64,000 nucleotides of DNA from Montifringilla adamsi. Lineage: Eukaryota; Chordata; Aves; Passeriformes; Passeridae. Below, piece by piece: positions 12,154 to 24,198 of this stretch; position 1 is the first letter of the stretch; every line of letters starts with the position of its first letter. The translations under genes were made by a program, and so were the position numbers. Location of the stretch: contig JAGGNK010010226.1 of assembly GCA_017590115.1 (NCBI GenBank), positions 3,445,732 through 3,509,731 on the forward strand, written 5' to 3'. The notes beneath the pieces are model-generated. The model saw nothing but the letters and a program-made list of their open reading frames with translations. It made no database searches and had not been told where the DNA came from.

Positions 12154-14152
12154 TTTATCCCATTTTTTACGCCAAAGGAGATAGAATAGAAAAAGTCTCA
12201 GGTCTGACATTTTTAATGATACAGACAGGAAGGTAAAATGGGAGGTGAACAGACATAGTGGGATCACAGAAGGCTTGTGATCTTTGACACTAGAATAAAT
12301 ATCTTAAGTAGACCAAAAGATCTATGTTTGAAAGCAGTCTTCTTTTCTCCATTTCCTTTGAAAGAGATCCTGTTCCTCAGCTCAGGTGGAGTTGTCCTAC
12401 AAAGCTGCTGGAAGATGTGTGACATAAATCCCATCTTTTTTTGTGTTAGCAAATTTTATAGTGTCCTGCCCAAGTGATTTCCCAATCTGTCCAGTGTGGG
12501 ACTGCAGGTAAAAATCTTACCTCAGTGCTCATAGGTGTATTTTGCCTACCTCTGCTGCATCCATTTCCAGGTGGCAGGACACCCCTGAAATGTAAGGTAT
12601 CCACAACCCCAGTTAATGGTTCTAAAATAAGATCCCATTTCAGTCTAGATTGTGGTGAAGCAATCCCTCACTCAGGAAATGCTCTGTCAATGTGCCATTC
12701 TGTCTAACTCCATGAAGGAGGAAAGGGAAAGCATTTTGCTTTCTGTGCAGTGATCACACATATATTATCTATGCTCTCTGTAAGACCTCTCTTATTTCTG
12801 TCTCTGTTCTCTGTTATGAACAAGAGGATGGGGTTTTTCCATAAAACTGACAGTTTTATGTGAATTGAAGATCAGTATATGTTATGGTCAAGTCTGTCCA
12901 GATACTTATAGCTTATGTCTAGACACATTTAGGTACCAGCATCAGTCAAATGTTTGGCCATGGTGTAAGACTCTGGAAATGCTGCAAAATGCATTTTACA
13001 GTGATTGAGGAACTATTATACCTCCAGCAAGTACAGTCCTTTGATCACCTGAGCAATATCCACAGAGAGGTGCAAGCACACCTTCTTCTCTTCTGAAATT
13101 TCTTTTTATGTGAAATTATGTGTTATGTGTGTCATAAATCAGCTTTGAAAACATTCTGAAGCAAATATTTTGGAATTTGAAACTGCTAAGAAAATAGGAA
13201 ATATCTTGGTGACACTTGCTGCAACAGGCTCATTATAGATGCTGCCAAGCAGAAGCCATTTGTCACCTACCCATATTAAGGAGGCAAAGTCAAAGCAAAA
13301 TTCACCTACACTTCTCCTATATTAGTGAAACAACTATTCAATAAAAGTGTTGCCCCAGCAAGGGAAAGCCTTTTAGTGTAAATAAAAAAAAGTGGAATAG
13401 CTGGGTCTGATGAGAATTTATGTTATCCCAGTTACTCAACACCTTTGAAATTTAGCATGTATCTATGCCTATGGAAATGTACCGATTTTCTCACTTCTAA
13501 AATTAGTGAGTCAAATATCTGACACTCAACCTAAATGAATTTGTAAAATCATCAGGGTTTTTTTTTGTTAAGCCAGTTCAAATAAGGATTGTTTTGATTT
13601 GTAATTGGAAAATGTGTGTATTAGTATATCAGTTTTGCAGTTCTAAGTATCTCAACTGGTCTCATGCAACAAAGAATGAAATGCACCTTTGATAAGTAGA
13701 ATTATTATTATAATTATTATTGTTATTATATCCAAATTCTAATAAAGCTTCCTTGCTCTGTGTGGTTCCCCATCTCTGTGCATCAGTTTCCAGCTGCCTT
13801 TCTGTAAGCCTTGTTCTACTTCTGCCAGTGACAGCTACTCTGTTACCTGTCAGGAAGAAAAGGATTTCCTTTAATCTCTTTTTCATTTACATTCTCAAAC
13901 TATTCTTCAAAAAGTGAAGATGTAAATGTGATTACACAAAATGCATTATTTCTCATTTGTCTATTAGCAAATAGATATTTGATTAGATGAAATAAAGGAA
14001 CTTTACATTATCAGACAATTATTGCCAGTTTGTGACCGGTGAGCTCATCCAACCTCAGTTTGACACAGGAGCTTTTGGGGTTTGGAATGTAATGACTCAG
14101 CCACAGGTGATCCAAAGAGACACCAAGAGGTATTTGTACAGTAAAGGATCTC
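12154..14152. other. AT-rich unique sequence
   Basis: An ATT-rich microsatellite with interruptions lies at about 13700-13733. Open frames of 62-77 codons overlap on both strands and look random. No gene, RNA or repeat family is recognised. Confidence 0.5.
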
Positions 14153-14432
14153 AAAATAACAGAGTGGGTCAGGTTGGAAGACATCACTGTGGGACAGCTG
14201 GTCCAGCTCCCCCTCCTCAAGCAGGATCATCCCAGAGCATATTATTCAGGATAATCCAGACAGATTTTGAATATCTCCAAAGAAGGAGATTCCACATCCT
14301 CTCTGGGAAATCTGTTCCAGTGCACTGTGACCTCCAGAGCAAAGAAGTTCTTCCTTGTGTTCAGGTGGAACGTTCTGTGCATGTTTCTGCCCATTGTGTC
14401 TTGTCCCATTGCTTGGCACTCCAGGTCTTTTT
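14153..14432 (-). mobile_element. CR1-type LINE 3' fragment, reverse orientation
   Basis: Successive blocks match the reverse complement of the avian CR1 3' region: CAGGTTGGAAGACATCACTG, GGTCCAGCTCCCCCTCCTCA, TTTTGAATATCTCCAAAGAA, CATCCTCTCTGGGAAATCTG, TTCCAGTGCACTGTGACC, AAAGAAGTTCTTCC and GTTCAGGTGGAAC. It is better preserved than the copy at 7411 and truncated at its 5' end near the T run at about 14430. Open frames through it (146 codons plus, 102 codons minus) are shadows of the repeat. Confidence 0.9.
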
Positions 14433-14689
14433 TTTTTTGCTCAGGTCTTGTGGTTTTCAATGTCGTTATTGATCTGTGATGATGATAATGTCGTGGTTTA
14501 TATTGTGATGGTAAAATGGGGCTGAACCTCTGTTTTACTCCAACCAGCATTATCTGATTTAATTAGAACAGCATAAGAGGAAAGAAAAATACTAAGTGTG
14601 ACTGAAAGATCCTTCAGTGCTGGTATTTTATTGATACACTAATGCAGCTGAACTAATTTAAGCCTGTGTTAACATTGCTCACGAAGCAT
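14433..14689. other. Unique sequence
   Basis: Short AT-rich sequence between the CR1 relic and the TAAT-rich block. It includes a GATGATGATAATG stretch near 14478. I see no gene. Confidence 0.4.
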
Positions 14690-14995
14690 GTCGAGTGTTT
14701 AATTGTAATGCAAAAGGAACAAATAATGAGAATAAGATACCCAAATTATTTCGTTAGAAAATAATTAATGTGATGGGCAATTAAAATATGCATTAAAGTG
14801 TACTCCTTACATTGTCATTCAAAATTACCTAAGCTAAGGTTAAAGGTGTTATTAAAAACATTAATTTAATTTGTTATATAAAAGGCAGATAATTATCATA
14901 AAATATTGCAAATGATAATGAGAAACACTTTAATGAAGTCTTGGTTTAATTAGTGGGGGTATCATTATGATTTGCCTGTGGGTAAAATGGCAGAC
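14690..14995. promoter_or_regulatory. Candidate conserved noncoding element rich in TAAT cores
   Basis: About 300 bases carry many homeodomain-type cores: TTAATTA-like and ATAATTAATG motifs, the palindrome GATAATTATC at 14888-14897, a POU-octamer-like TTGCAAAT near 14906, and TTTAATTAG near 14945. There is no repeat structure and no reading frame. Dense varied homeodomain cores without simple repetition are common in vertebrate developmental enhancers, but AT-rich DNA also produces them by chance. No alignment was possible, so this is a suggestion only. Confidence 0.3.
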
Positions 14996-17900
14996 TGTTA
15001 ATATATTTTCTTTTCACTATGATTAGAGTCTTTGAGAGTTATTTAACAACTTGTATGAAGAAATATAGGCTTACATTTATATCTTTGGGATGGTATCTAA
15101 TTTTGTTTGGCACAGATTTATGATATTATAAAGACTTGATAAATCCAGTTTCTGACGATAGTGTTCCAAGTGTTGTTTATCCTGCTTAACCTCCCAATCA
15201 CATGTCATATCCACTGTTGACAGACTTCTATTGGAAAAAAACCCCAACAAACTCTTATGAAACTTGGAAGAACCTCAGAACATTTTCTTGGTGGTTTTTA
15301 ACCTTTTCAGACCACCACGAAAAAATATTTGAAAATATTTGAAAATTGTATCTATGTTATACAAAATTGCCTTTCTAAAACAAGAGAGGCGTTGCTCTAT
15401 AACATGAGCTAACTCAAGATACCTTTCTTGGCATAAAATTCTAAGAGAAAGAACCCATTTTCTTAATTCCATGAAGCTTGTAAGTGGTCCAAAACATTAA
15501 ACAAAAAGCTATTTTCAAGTCACTGGGTTTTCATTTTCACTGAGTTTTAATTATTAGTTAAAATTAAATTATTCTGTATTTTTTGTAGAAGAAAAATACT
15601 ATAAATAGGCATTCAACCAGAGATTGTTTTGGCAGGGAGAAATGGTTGTGCTTGATAACTTGTATCCTTGTGATTATGGTTTTTGAATTGTCTTTCTGCT
15701 TTCCCTTTATCCATGCTTCTTTAGAGCTGGTAAATGCCATCAGAAGCTACCAGGTTGTTATTTATAACAATCAGAATTATTTGGAAAAATCCCTGTTGGC
15801 TGAGGCAGTTCCAGCTTCCTCATCTTTCCTAATTACAGCAACACCAGTCAGGTTTTTTTTCTTTAAGAGCAAAAGGGCTGAATATCAGGGACAGCATCTT
15901 ACTGTGATGAACTTGGCTTGCCTGCCTGTTTTATTCAGTAATAGACAGAGGCTGGGGGAGATTAAAACAGCTGCTCTCATTTACCATCTTCTATTTTCCA
16001 TCTCTTTTTTTTTCTCTTTCTGTTTCTCTTTATTTCAAACTTTCATATTTAATTCATGTCTAACACAGTAGCAACATAATGAATTCAATCCTCACTCTTT
16101 TCTCACTAATGCTTTCAGTCCAGGAGGCACATTTCACTTGGTATAATCTTTTTTGTCTTTATTACACACATAAATTTGGTTTTGGATAGATAATGATTTT
16201 GTTTCAAAACTATGTGACCTGTGACATGCATGCCGTTACATGTATCCCTACAAGATGTATTAAAGCATTTCTAGTTGAAGAAAAATATCCTAAAATTTTT
16301 CCAAGAATTAAATTTATTAATCAAGAGAAATGAAAATAACATGGCTGTCCTTCCTGATTTTAGTAACAGCTACTCTTTTCCACCAAGAACTGCCCAAAAG
16401 TCAATTTTAATTTCAATCTCATTTACTACTGAGATGAAACTTCTTTTGATAATTCAGTTATTTGACTTCTGTAGCTCTGAAATAGCTATCATAGAGTGCA
16501 TGTACAAACTATATCTCAAGCACTAATTTTTGTTTGATTTCTCAAATCAGTTTCGTAGATTTCACTAAATTAACAAGAGAAGAGGTCCTCATGACAGCCT
16601 GGTAACTCTGCCATGCTCTACTCCTCAAGTGACAGACACTTTAAAGGTTCCTGAGCTATAGTTAGAGTTACACTTGCCCCAAGTGCCACTGTGATTATTT
16701 AAATCTAACAAAAGTAATATAAATAACACTTTTATTTCACAAGTGGATAGGTTACATTCATGCCAAAGCAAACATCCACATCTCTCTGATGAGAAAGTAG
16801 GTCTGGAGGGTACAATTGCAATCTGTGCTAAAATTATTAGTTAAAATAGATTCAACTGGATTTTTCAGAAAACAGTAGGATAAAAACCCAGTTACACAAC
16901 CACAGCCACTGTAATTTTAATAATTAGAATTGGTACATGTGACAGTTATTTCCCATGCAAGGGAGATATTTTAAGAATGTTTTCAATCAAAATACTGTTT
17001 TCTAAAATAATAATATTAATGTTTTTTTCTAAATAGGAATTGATAAATATATGCCTATAAGCCACAAAACATACTAAATAGTGCTTGCTGAATGTTTTTG
17101 TTAACTCTGGTATTGAATGAGTTCTCTGATCCGATATTCTCTGATGCTGAGACAAGGCAAGAAGCTCAATTTACTCTCCAAAATCAGTCTAGTCAGACAT
17201 AAGAACAGGTGACTGAAGAAGGACAAATAAAAATACATTTTCCATTAATCAACAAATATGAGTTTTGCTGAAATGCTGAATGTGAATGGGTTTTCTTATG
17301 CTTTCCTGCAAATATTTGTCTGCCTAACCTTCCCTCATGAGTCAATGTTGGCAATTCCTGCTGAGTATATCAAAGCCCTGAGTTAGTTTAAAATTATCTT
17401 TTCCTGTTTTCTTCACACATGAGGAGAAGAAGTCATATTTATTTTGCTGTGCTGGATGAACTTCTTACAAAGGCTTCTGCTAGTGGTTTCTAATTTGGTT
17501 GCATATTTTTTACACTCCCTTTTGTCCCCAAAGAACATAACCGTATTCAAAGTAGAATTCAGGAAGAAAAAATATCTATTTAGATAATTTTCACAATGGA
17601 TAGCTTAAATCTGAGAGTCCTGTGAGGCATCTGGAACATGGACAGATGAGTTACCCACTATCCAGATCAAAATGTCTTCAGTTTGTTTTGAAGATCTTGG
17701 AATTTTAAGGTGTAGTGGTAGTAGAATTCCCTTTTTGATACAGCAAAGGCCATTTACCTTAGTTACCTTTGTTAATGAGATACTGCTACAGGCACAGTCC
17801 TATTAAGGCAGCAGACTTTCAGGTTTTTTAGTAGTAGAAATAAAAATGTTGCTGGACTGTTAAAAATTGTTTCATGTCAGAAACTAGAACTAGAAAAAGT

Positions 17901-20131
17901 GCATGACCTGTTGCATGAGATATAATTAAGTTAGGAACAGCTTGGCCATATCTGAAGCAATAGAAAGCAATTTTCTTGAGAAAGGTTGAAAAAATCCATA
18001 TTGATCAGTACTAAGTAGTAAAAATTTATTGCAATGTTGTCAGTTGCCTTATTCCAAATCAATACAAATCTTACCAAAAGCTTCTTAAATGCAATAAGAA
18101 TCTGACAAGGCCTTTTTGTCACAGATTAGCATTAAAGCAATGAAAAGGCCCCCAAGGAAAACTGTCTCTGACCAGAATGCCAGCTGTATCCCATTTCAGA
18201 AGTACTCCTGGTATAGGAGATCCTTATTGGCATTTTGGAACCCTGAAGAAAAGCTCAATGTTTTGTCAGTTAACTAATGCAAATGGTCAGAAATGCCTAA
18301 AGACCTTGCAGCTCTGACTGTTTTTATCAGATCGTAAAAGTTGTTAGTTTTAAGAAGAAAAAGCCAATCAGCCACCTGAATAAAAACGAAAAGTTGGGTA
18401 TACAAGGAATTTTCTTCCTGTTTATAATTTAAAGGAAAAGCTTTTGTGAAAAGCTATTTTAGTCAGAGGGCTGAGATCCCATGATAAGCTGTTGGAACCT
18501 GAAATTCACACAGGTGATGTGTTACACACTCACACGCTCTGATGTGAGAGTAAAACTTTCCTTATAAAAGCACTCAGAAAAATTTCAGCTCAAATATAAT
18601 GTAGATTTAGATGTTGAAAAGCTGCCTTCCCAAAGCAGAAGAAGCTAATTTTAGGTAGCAGAGAAATATGACAGCACCCTCTGTACTTTTAGAACAAAGG
18701 TATTTCAGGAATTCTTATTGTACTAGCATTTGATTGATTAATTGGCATTATCAGAATACTTTGGACAAAATGATATATTTTACTTAAAATTATCATGTCC
18801 TTCTTTATTTGTGCAGAAAATGTACACATATTCATTAAAAATTAAACCATCTAAAATTAGTGATAAGTACTTACTTAACATTTCAAAAAATGTCTTTTCA
18901 AAGCTTGAAATGTTATTTTGATTTTATTTGGGATTGGGGACCTGAATGCCTGCAAAGGTGAAGCCACAAAGAATGCAAATCATATGAAAAGATAATGGGG
19001 TTTTTATCCTAAATAACTTAGAACCTGCTAAAAATTTGTAGTATTTTTATAATATAAGTATTTTTGTCCTTTGTGTAAGACAGTGTTTTGCAGTAATGTC
19101 GTTTAACTCCTTATCTCTTTCAAAATGCACTTGCCAAGGCCCCGAGTGTGCCTTGTGAATACCATAGGTGTATTCACTTATGCTGTCAATCCACACTTTT
19201 AGGAACAGACATTCATCTCACTTAAAAGACAGCAAATAATAGGGAGAAATTACTTCCTAAACCATCTCTTGGATGTTTTCACTAATACAAGAGGTGCTTC
19301 TGTGCAGCTGTGTTCCAACCAAAACTGAGGAGTTCATAGGGAATCCTTGCCCTCAACTGAGACAGAGAGGCCACTCCATTTCCTAGGTGGAGTCTAATAG
19401 AAACCAGCCACAGCAATAAATGATAACTTGCTGTTAAGAAGAGCAGAGGGTTTTACGAACAAAAATAGTGGAGATCATAGAGAAAAGGTTTGCAGAGTAG
19501 AAGACAAACTCTCTGGAATGTACAGTATTTAGGAGGAGATGGGGCGAGGTGACAGAAGGATCCCTCCCAAAAGAAAACCCTCACAAAAACAGATGGAAAT
19601 GGTATTGATAGAAATTAGCATTTCTTTACCCTGGTGCTGATATGTTGAGCCATTTGTCTGACAAGCTACAGTTGAAAGACAGAAAAATTCTGTGAGGCTG
19701 GTGCATACCTGTAAGGAATGCAAACACTGTTTGCACAAACCCCAAACCTCTGACTGCTAACTGTGAAATTTTAAGGTGACTTGCAACAAGTGTGGAATTC
19801 CAGAACCTTTCTGAAACTCTTCTGTGAGACTGCAGTCAGAAATGAGCCAAAGCTGAGGATCCTGCTTCCAGTGTGAACTTAAATGTAGGAAAAAAGAGAG
19901 TTTCTGCTTATAAGGTTGCAAAAAAATGACAACAGGCCTTATATTTTCATTGGAAAGGTAGACCATGGTAGAGAGGATCAGTAATCCACAAGAAACACAA
20001 GAACAGGCCCAGCCCTGAAAGTAACCACAAAGGAAGAGTTAGCAAGATGAAAATGGAAGTGTAGGGGAGATATAGAAGCAAACCAGATGCAGTGGTTGAC
20101 ATTTGGAAAGACCTGCTACATTTAGAGGGGT
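14996..20131. other. AT-rich unique sequence, nothing recognised
   Basis: More than 5 kb have no gene, RNA gene or repeat family I can name. Open frames are short and scattered; the longest, 141 codons on plus at 15646-16071, is Phe/Leu/Ser-rich, ends in a T-rich tract and has no domain. No CpG-rich patch occurs. Confidence 0.5.
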
Positions 20132-20295
20132 AAAAGCAAAACCAACCAACCAACAACAAACCAAAGCAAAAATGAAAACAAAAACAAAAACAAACAAACA
20201 AAAAAAACCCAAAACCAAAACAAAACAAAAAAAAACCACCAAACAACCCAAAACCAAATAAACCAATCAAAAAAAAAATTTAAAAAAATTTAAAA
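20132..20295. repeat. C/A-rich low-complexity tract
   Basis: Nearly every base is A or C on the plus strand. It starts as (CCAA)n-like ACCAACCAACCAAC, passes through CAAAACAAAAAC units and ends in AAATTTAAAAAAATTT. The two overlapping minus-strand frames (75 and 107 codons; Phe, Cys, Gly, Leu-rich) are artefacts of the missing stop codons. Confidence 0.9.
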
Positions 20296-23200
20296 GTCAT
20301 CCTTCTGACCTCTGCTGTGCAAACTACCGGTCCAGCTTAGCATTAGAAAAAGTCAGCAGTTACCAGTCTTGCCTCAGAAACAGGAACACTTTCATATTGC
20401 CACTATATTGCAGTTTTTCAGTGCTTTTATCTTCTGCCTAAGTTGGCAGGATAAGCTATTTATTTGATTTTATACTGGGACAGAGTAGAAGAGGAAGAGT
20501 AGCCTGGTCAGACACAATTTAGATGGATGAAGGAAGTACAGTGACTTCCATTTAAAATTCTGGTGCTAAACCAGCTTTCTTTAGCTTAGTGACAGACAGA
20601 TATATGATCTGGGCCTGTTTTAGCTGAAAAGCACTGTAGAAATCTGTTAAGAAAGTAGCAACAAACATTTAAAGTCTGAAATTCTGAGAATTCATCAGGC
20701 TTCTAGGCCTTTGAATGTCTACATATTCACATTAAAAGAGTCAGAACTAATTTTCATTCTAAATTATATGAACAATTTACAAAGAGAAAAGCAGTCGAAA
20801 GCAATTTCTAGCATTTAGGCTGATTGTCAGGCTTTTTTTTTTTTTTTTAATCTTTTGTCATCTTTTCTTTCATAAGCGGGTAATACATATATTGTACTAA
20901 AATGATCCCTTCCAGACTCAGTCCTTAAGTCGAATACTTAGGGGGAAGTGTAATGCAAATGAAGTTCAAGAATTGTAGCTCTCTTTCATGTATTATTTTC
21001 CTTTAACCTTCTGGACCAGAATTCCTGAAGTCAGTGCACAGCTCCTTAGCTGAATTTAAAATTTCTGTTCTCAAGACATGATGAAGTCAGTGGAGAGAGT
21101 GAGACCTTGGTGTGACTTTGGGGCAAGACTGAGACACTGGTGGGACTTGGAAGGACTTCTCAGAGAACACTGACTGGTGAGAACAAATCCTTCCCTGCAT
21201 GACTTGGGATCTGGTTTCCGGTACTTTTTTTTGCGTGTGTTTCTGGTACATTTATGGGGTATTGCAGCTGTTTTTTAATGTTCTCAAATGTTTCTCTGTC
21301 ACCATAAAAAAAAAAAAACAAAACAAAACAAAACAAACTTCATGTTAGTAGGTATTGTAAGTAGATACAGAGTAGAAATGAGTCTGAAAAACAGTAATTT
21401 TAACATAAAAACACCAGAACATGGGAAGAAACAGCTGAGATGTGGTTTAGGAGGCTGCTTCCTCTTACCTCTCAGCTAGTGGTTGTCAGTACTTTGAAAG
21501 CCCAGAACGTGACTGTAGGAATGTTTATTTAACCTTTCTGGACCAGTGAAAGACTTCAAATATTTTTCTTGGTTTCCTAATGAGACACAGGGATTTCATT
21601 ACCTGAATATAAATTTTTAGTTTTCTTTGCAAAATCAGCATATGGAGGCAGAATTTTATTAATGATAATGACATCTTCTCACTCTACCTTGTACTGAGAA
21701 CACACATTTCAGCAAAACAGAGTAAAACACAGTTCTTTCAAAGGTGATGAAGACAAAAATGCATTCAAAATGTTAATCCAGCCAATTTCATTATAGTCAA
21801 TAGTGGATATGCAGAAATGGGCTTGGGAAAGTTATTTAGTGGGAGGATTGCAAAGACAGCTCTTTATTGACTGTTGCTCTCATGGAACAAAACATAGAAA
21901 AGAGGATTTTTGTAAGTCATTTGTAAGGCATGACTGTCTCATTAGAAGGTTTAGTTGTGCTAAAGGCTGGATTATGGAAGCATCCTTATGTTCTGTGATG
22001 AATTTAAAAAAAGATTTGCTGCCTTGGACAATGGGAAGTCATGCAGTTCAATACTAAGTAGCATCTGCTGTGTACTTTTAAGTTACTTGCAGACTGTAAA
22101 ACACATAATGGGAATCTGTTGGAAAAGAGGCAGATTTCAAGGTACAAAATATAACAGGTAACAGCTGTTTTGGTCAGATGTTTGAACTAAAATATACATT
22201 TTGTTCTGGTGTTTGAGACAGCAAACAAGACCAGAATTCATGACTTAATGAACTTCATATACAGTCATTTTCTAAGAAAAACTCCTCAGCATGCAAAGCA
22301 ACATTGCAAATAAACCTTGTATTCCTATTATCAAATAATTTTATTTCAGGTGTCTGTGAAAGAACCTTGAATTTTAACTTGACTGACCCAAGCACTTCTG
22401 TCAGATTTCCAGATTCTCCATGTACCCAGCAAAAATTAATTAAAATCACTTACAGATGGTTTTTATGGTTTTAATATGCATATTGTATTTTTATAAGCAT
22501 CTTCTGCTACGTCTAGTACTTCAGTAGGGAAATTGGAATGCAGCCTGTAGGAATGCTTTTCACATTGCTCAGATATTTTTACTTCTCATCAAGCCACTAC
22601 GCTGCTTTTAGCAGTCTGGTAAGACTTCATTTTGACCATTCTAATTTAAGCTGCTTGTCTTTAATTGACAAAGCTGTGAACATGTTTTCCAGGGCTCTCT
22701 GTAATTTCAGAGAAACAGGAACTTGAGCATTTTACAGCAAGGCTGTTAGAGAGAGGGTGACTTCACTCAGTTGTGTTTAAGGTGCTGTCACTGCTTTTGA
22801 AGACTTTGGATTTCCTCAGCACTTGTGGGGAGATGCAAAAGCCTGCTGTGCAGTCCATGGAGTGTCTACTGGGCTGTATTGGGACTTTCAAAATACTCTG
22901 GATTCATGGAAAGCTTCAGGAATTGTTGCTTCCTGCCACACAGTTTACCAAGCACCTGTGATCTTAAAGGGCCTAAAATCCCAGAACTGAAAGAAAATGT
23001 GGATAGTCACACAGCACCACTGCTAGTTTATCCCCTTATGATTAATGAAATACAATTCTGTTGCTAAAGTATTTCTGAACCCTTAGAAAAGGATTTCTCT
23101 GCCACAGTTAATGTTTTTGCCTTATCACTGACACTTTATTTCAGTTGCTGCACTCAAGATGTCCACCCTTGGAAGTGATAAATCTGATATCTCTCCAACT

Positions 23201-24152
23201 TTCCTAAAACATATCACAAAAATCTTCATATAGACTTTTTAGACTTGCCAATAGACAATTAAGTAGTTTTTTTTAAATATTACTATTATTTATTTCAAGA
23301 TATTCTATTTATTAATCTGAACAGGGTGAGGAAAATATTACTACCCTTTATTTTTCTTCTCTTAAATTCCAATTGGTTTGATTTATGAATTTTCAAGTTT
23401 CAGATTCCTAAACTGACAGAGTACATAGAATTTTCAAAAATAAACAGAAAGGAGTGCTTATCAGAGCCCTGCAGGTTGATCTCTACCCTTTCCCATGGTA
23501 ACACTTTTTCAGCACAGTAGCAGCCAGCAGAGTAGATAATGGGGCACTTCTGAACCTGAAAATTAGATGCTCTCTGCCATGACTAAAAAAGAAAAATCCC
23601 AGAGTGGGAGAATATGAAGAAAGGTGATTGAAGTTAATTTTTATTTGTATTTTATTAAAAATGGCATAAGGAAAAATAAAGGAGTTCAAAACTTATTTGA
23701 GAGGTATCTGCATGAACTTAGGGGACTCCACCAACAGACCTACCTATTCAACTGCCTGAAAAGAGCAGCACAGACCTTCACACTTTATTAAATAAGTAAA
23801 AAGTTTGGTTGGATTTGCTTATTGGAAATTAGTGATTGGCTAAAAAAGACAGAGACTCTTTTCTCCTTTCATATAATTCCTGAACCAGGTTATCTGAGCA
23901 GGTAAGAAATTATTTTGTATACACATTGACAAAGGTATTGCAGTGCCTGTGTTGCCATTTCCTTTTTGCAGAGAAAACATTTGCAAATAACAGTGTGTAT
24001 TGAATATGTGAATCTTTCAAAGCAGACATTAAAAAAAAAAAAAAAAAGCCTGATGCACAGTTCTACGATGCAAAGGAATAAGAGTTATTTTATTAAAAAG
24101 ACATTGGGAGTTTCTGTTATTTTTTTCACATCTTTAAATTTTCATGTGTATA
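20296..24152. other. AT-rich unique sequence with short simple repeats
   Basis: It holds T16 at 20833-20848 and a poly-A plus (AAAAC)n patch at about 21306-21336. Near 21025 a pyrimidine-rich run ends in CTGGACCAG, a fair splice acceptor, but the open frame after it is short and no donor follows. I see no gene. Confidence 0.5.
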
Positions 24153-24198
24153 TCTCTGTTTTATCAGTTGATTAATAAATCAACTGATAAAAGAGAGA
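24153..24198. repeat. Near-perfect 46-base hairpin (20 of 21 pairs, 4-nt loop)
   Basis: The left arm runs 24153-24173, the loop AATA is 24174-24177 and the right arm runs 24178-24198. The inner 15 pairs are perfect (TTTTATCAGTTGATT against AATCAACTGATAAAA). A single G-G mismatch (24158/24193) follows, then five more pairs (TCTCT against AGAGA). It is the longest inverted repeat I found. The loop is too small and the arms too short for a normal microRNA precursor. A cruciform-forming site, a short fold-back mutation product, or the remnant of a small inverted-repeat element are all possible. Confidence 0.9.

Noticed and set aside
15646..16071. 141-codon plus-strand frame with hydrophobic start
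   Set aside because: Composition follows the T-rich DNA; the end is a low-complexity pyrimidine tract and nothing resembles a known protein.
20039..20270. Phe/Cys/Gly-rich minus frames resembling a membrane protein
   Set aside because: Produced by the C/A-rich tract, which contains no minus-strand stop codons.
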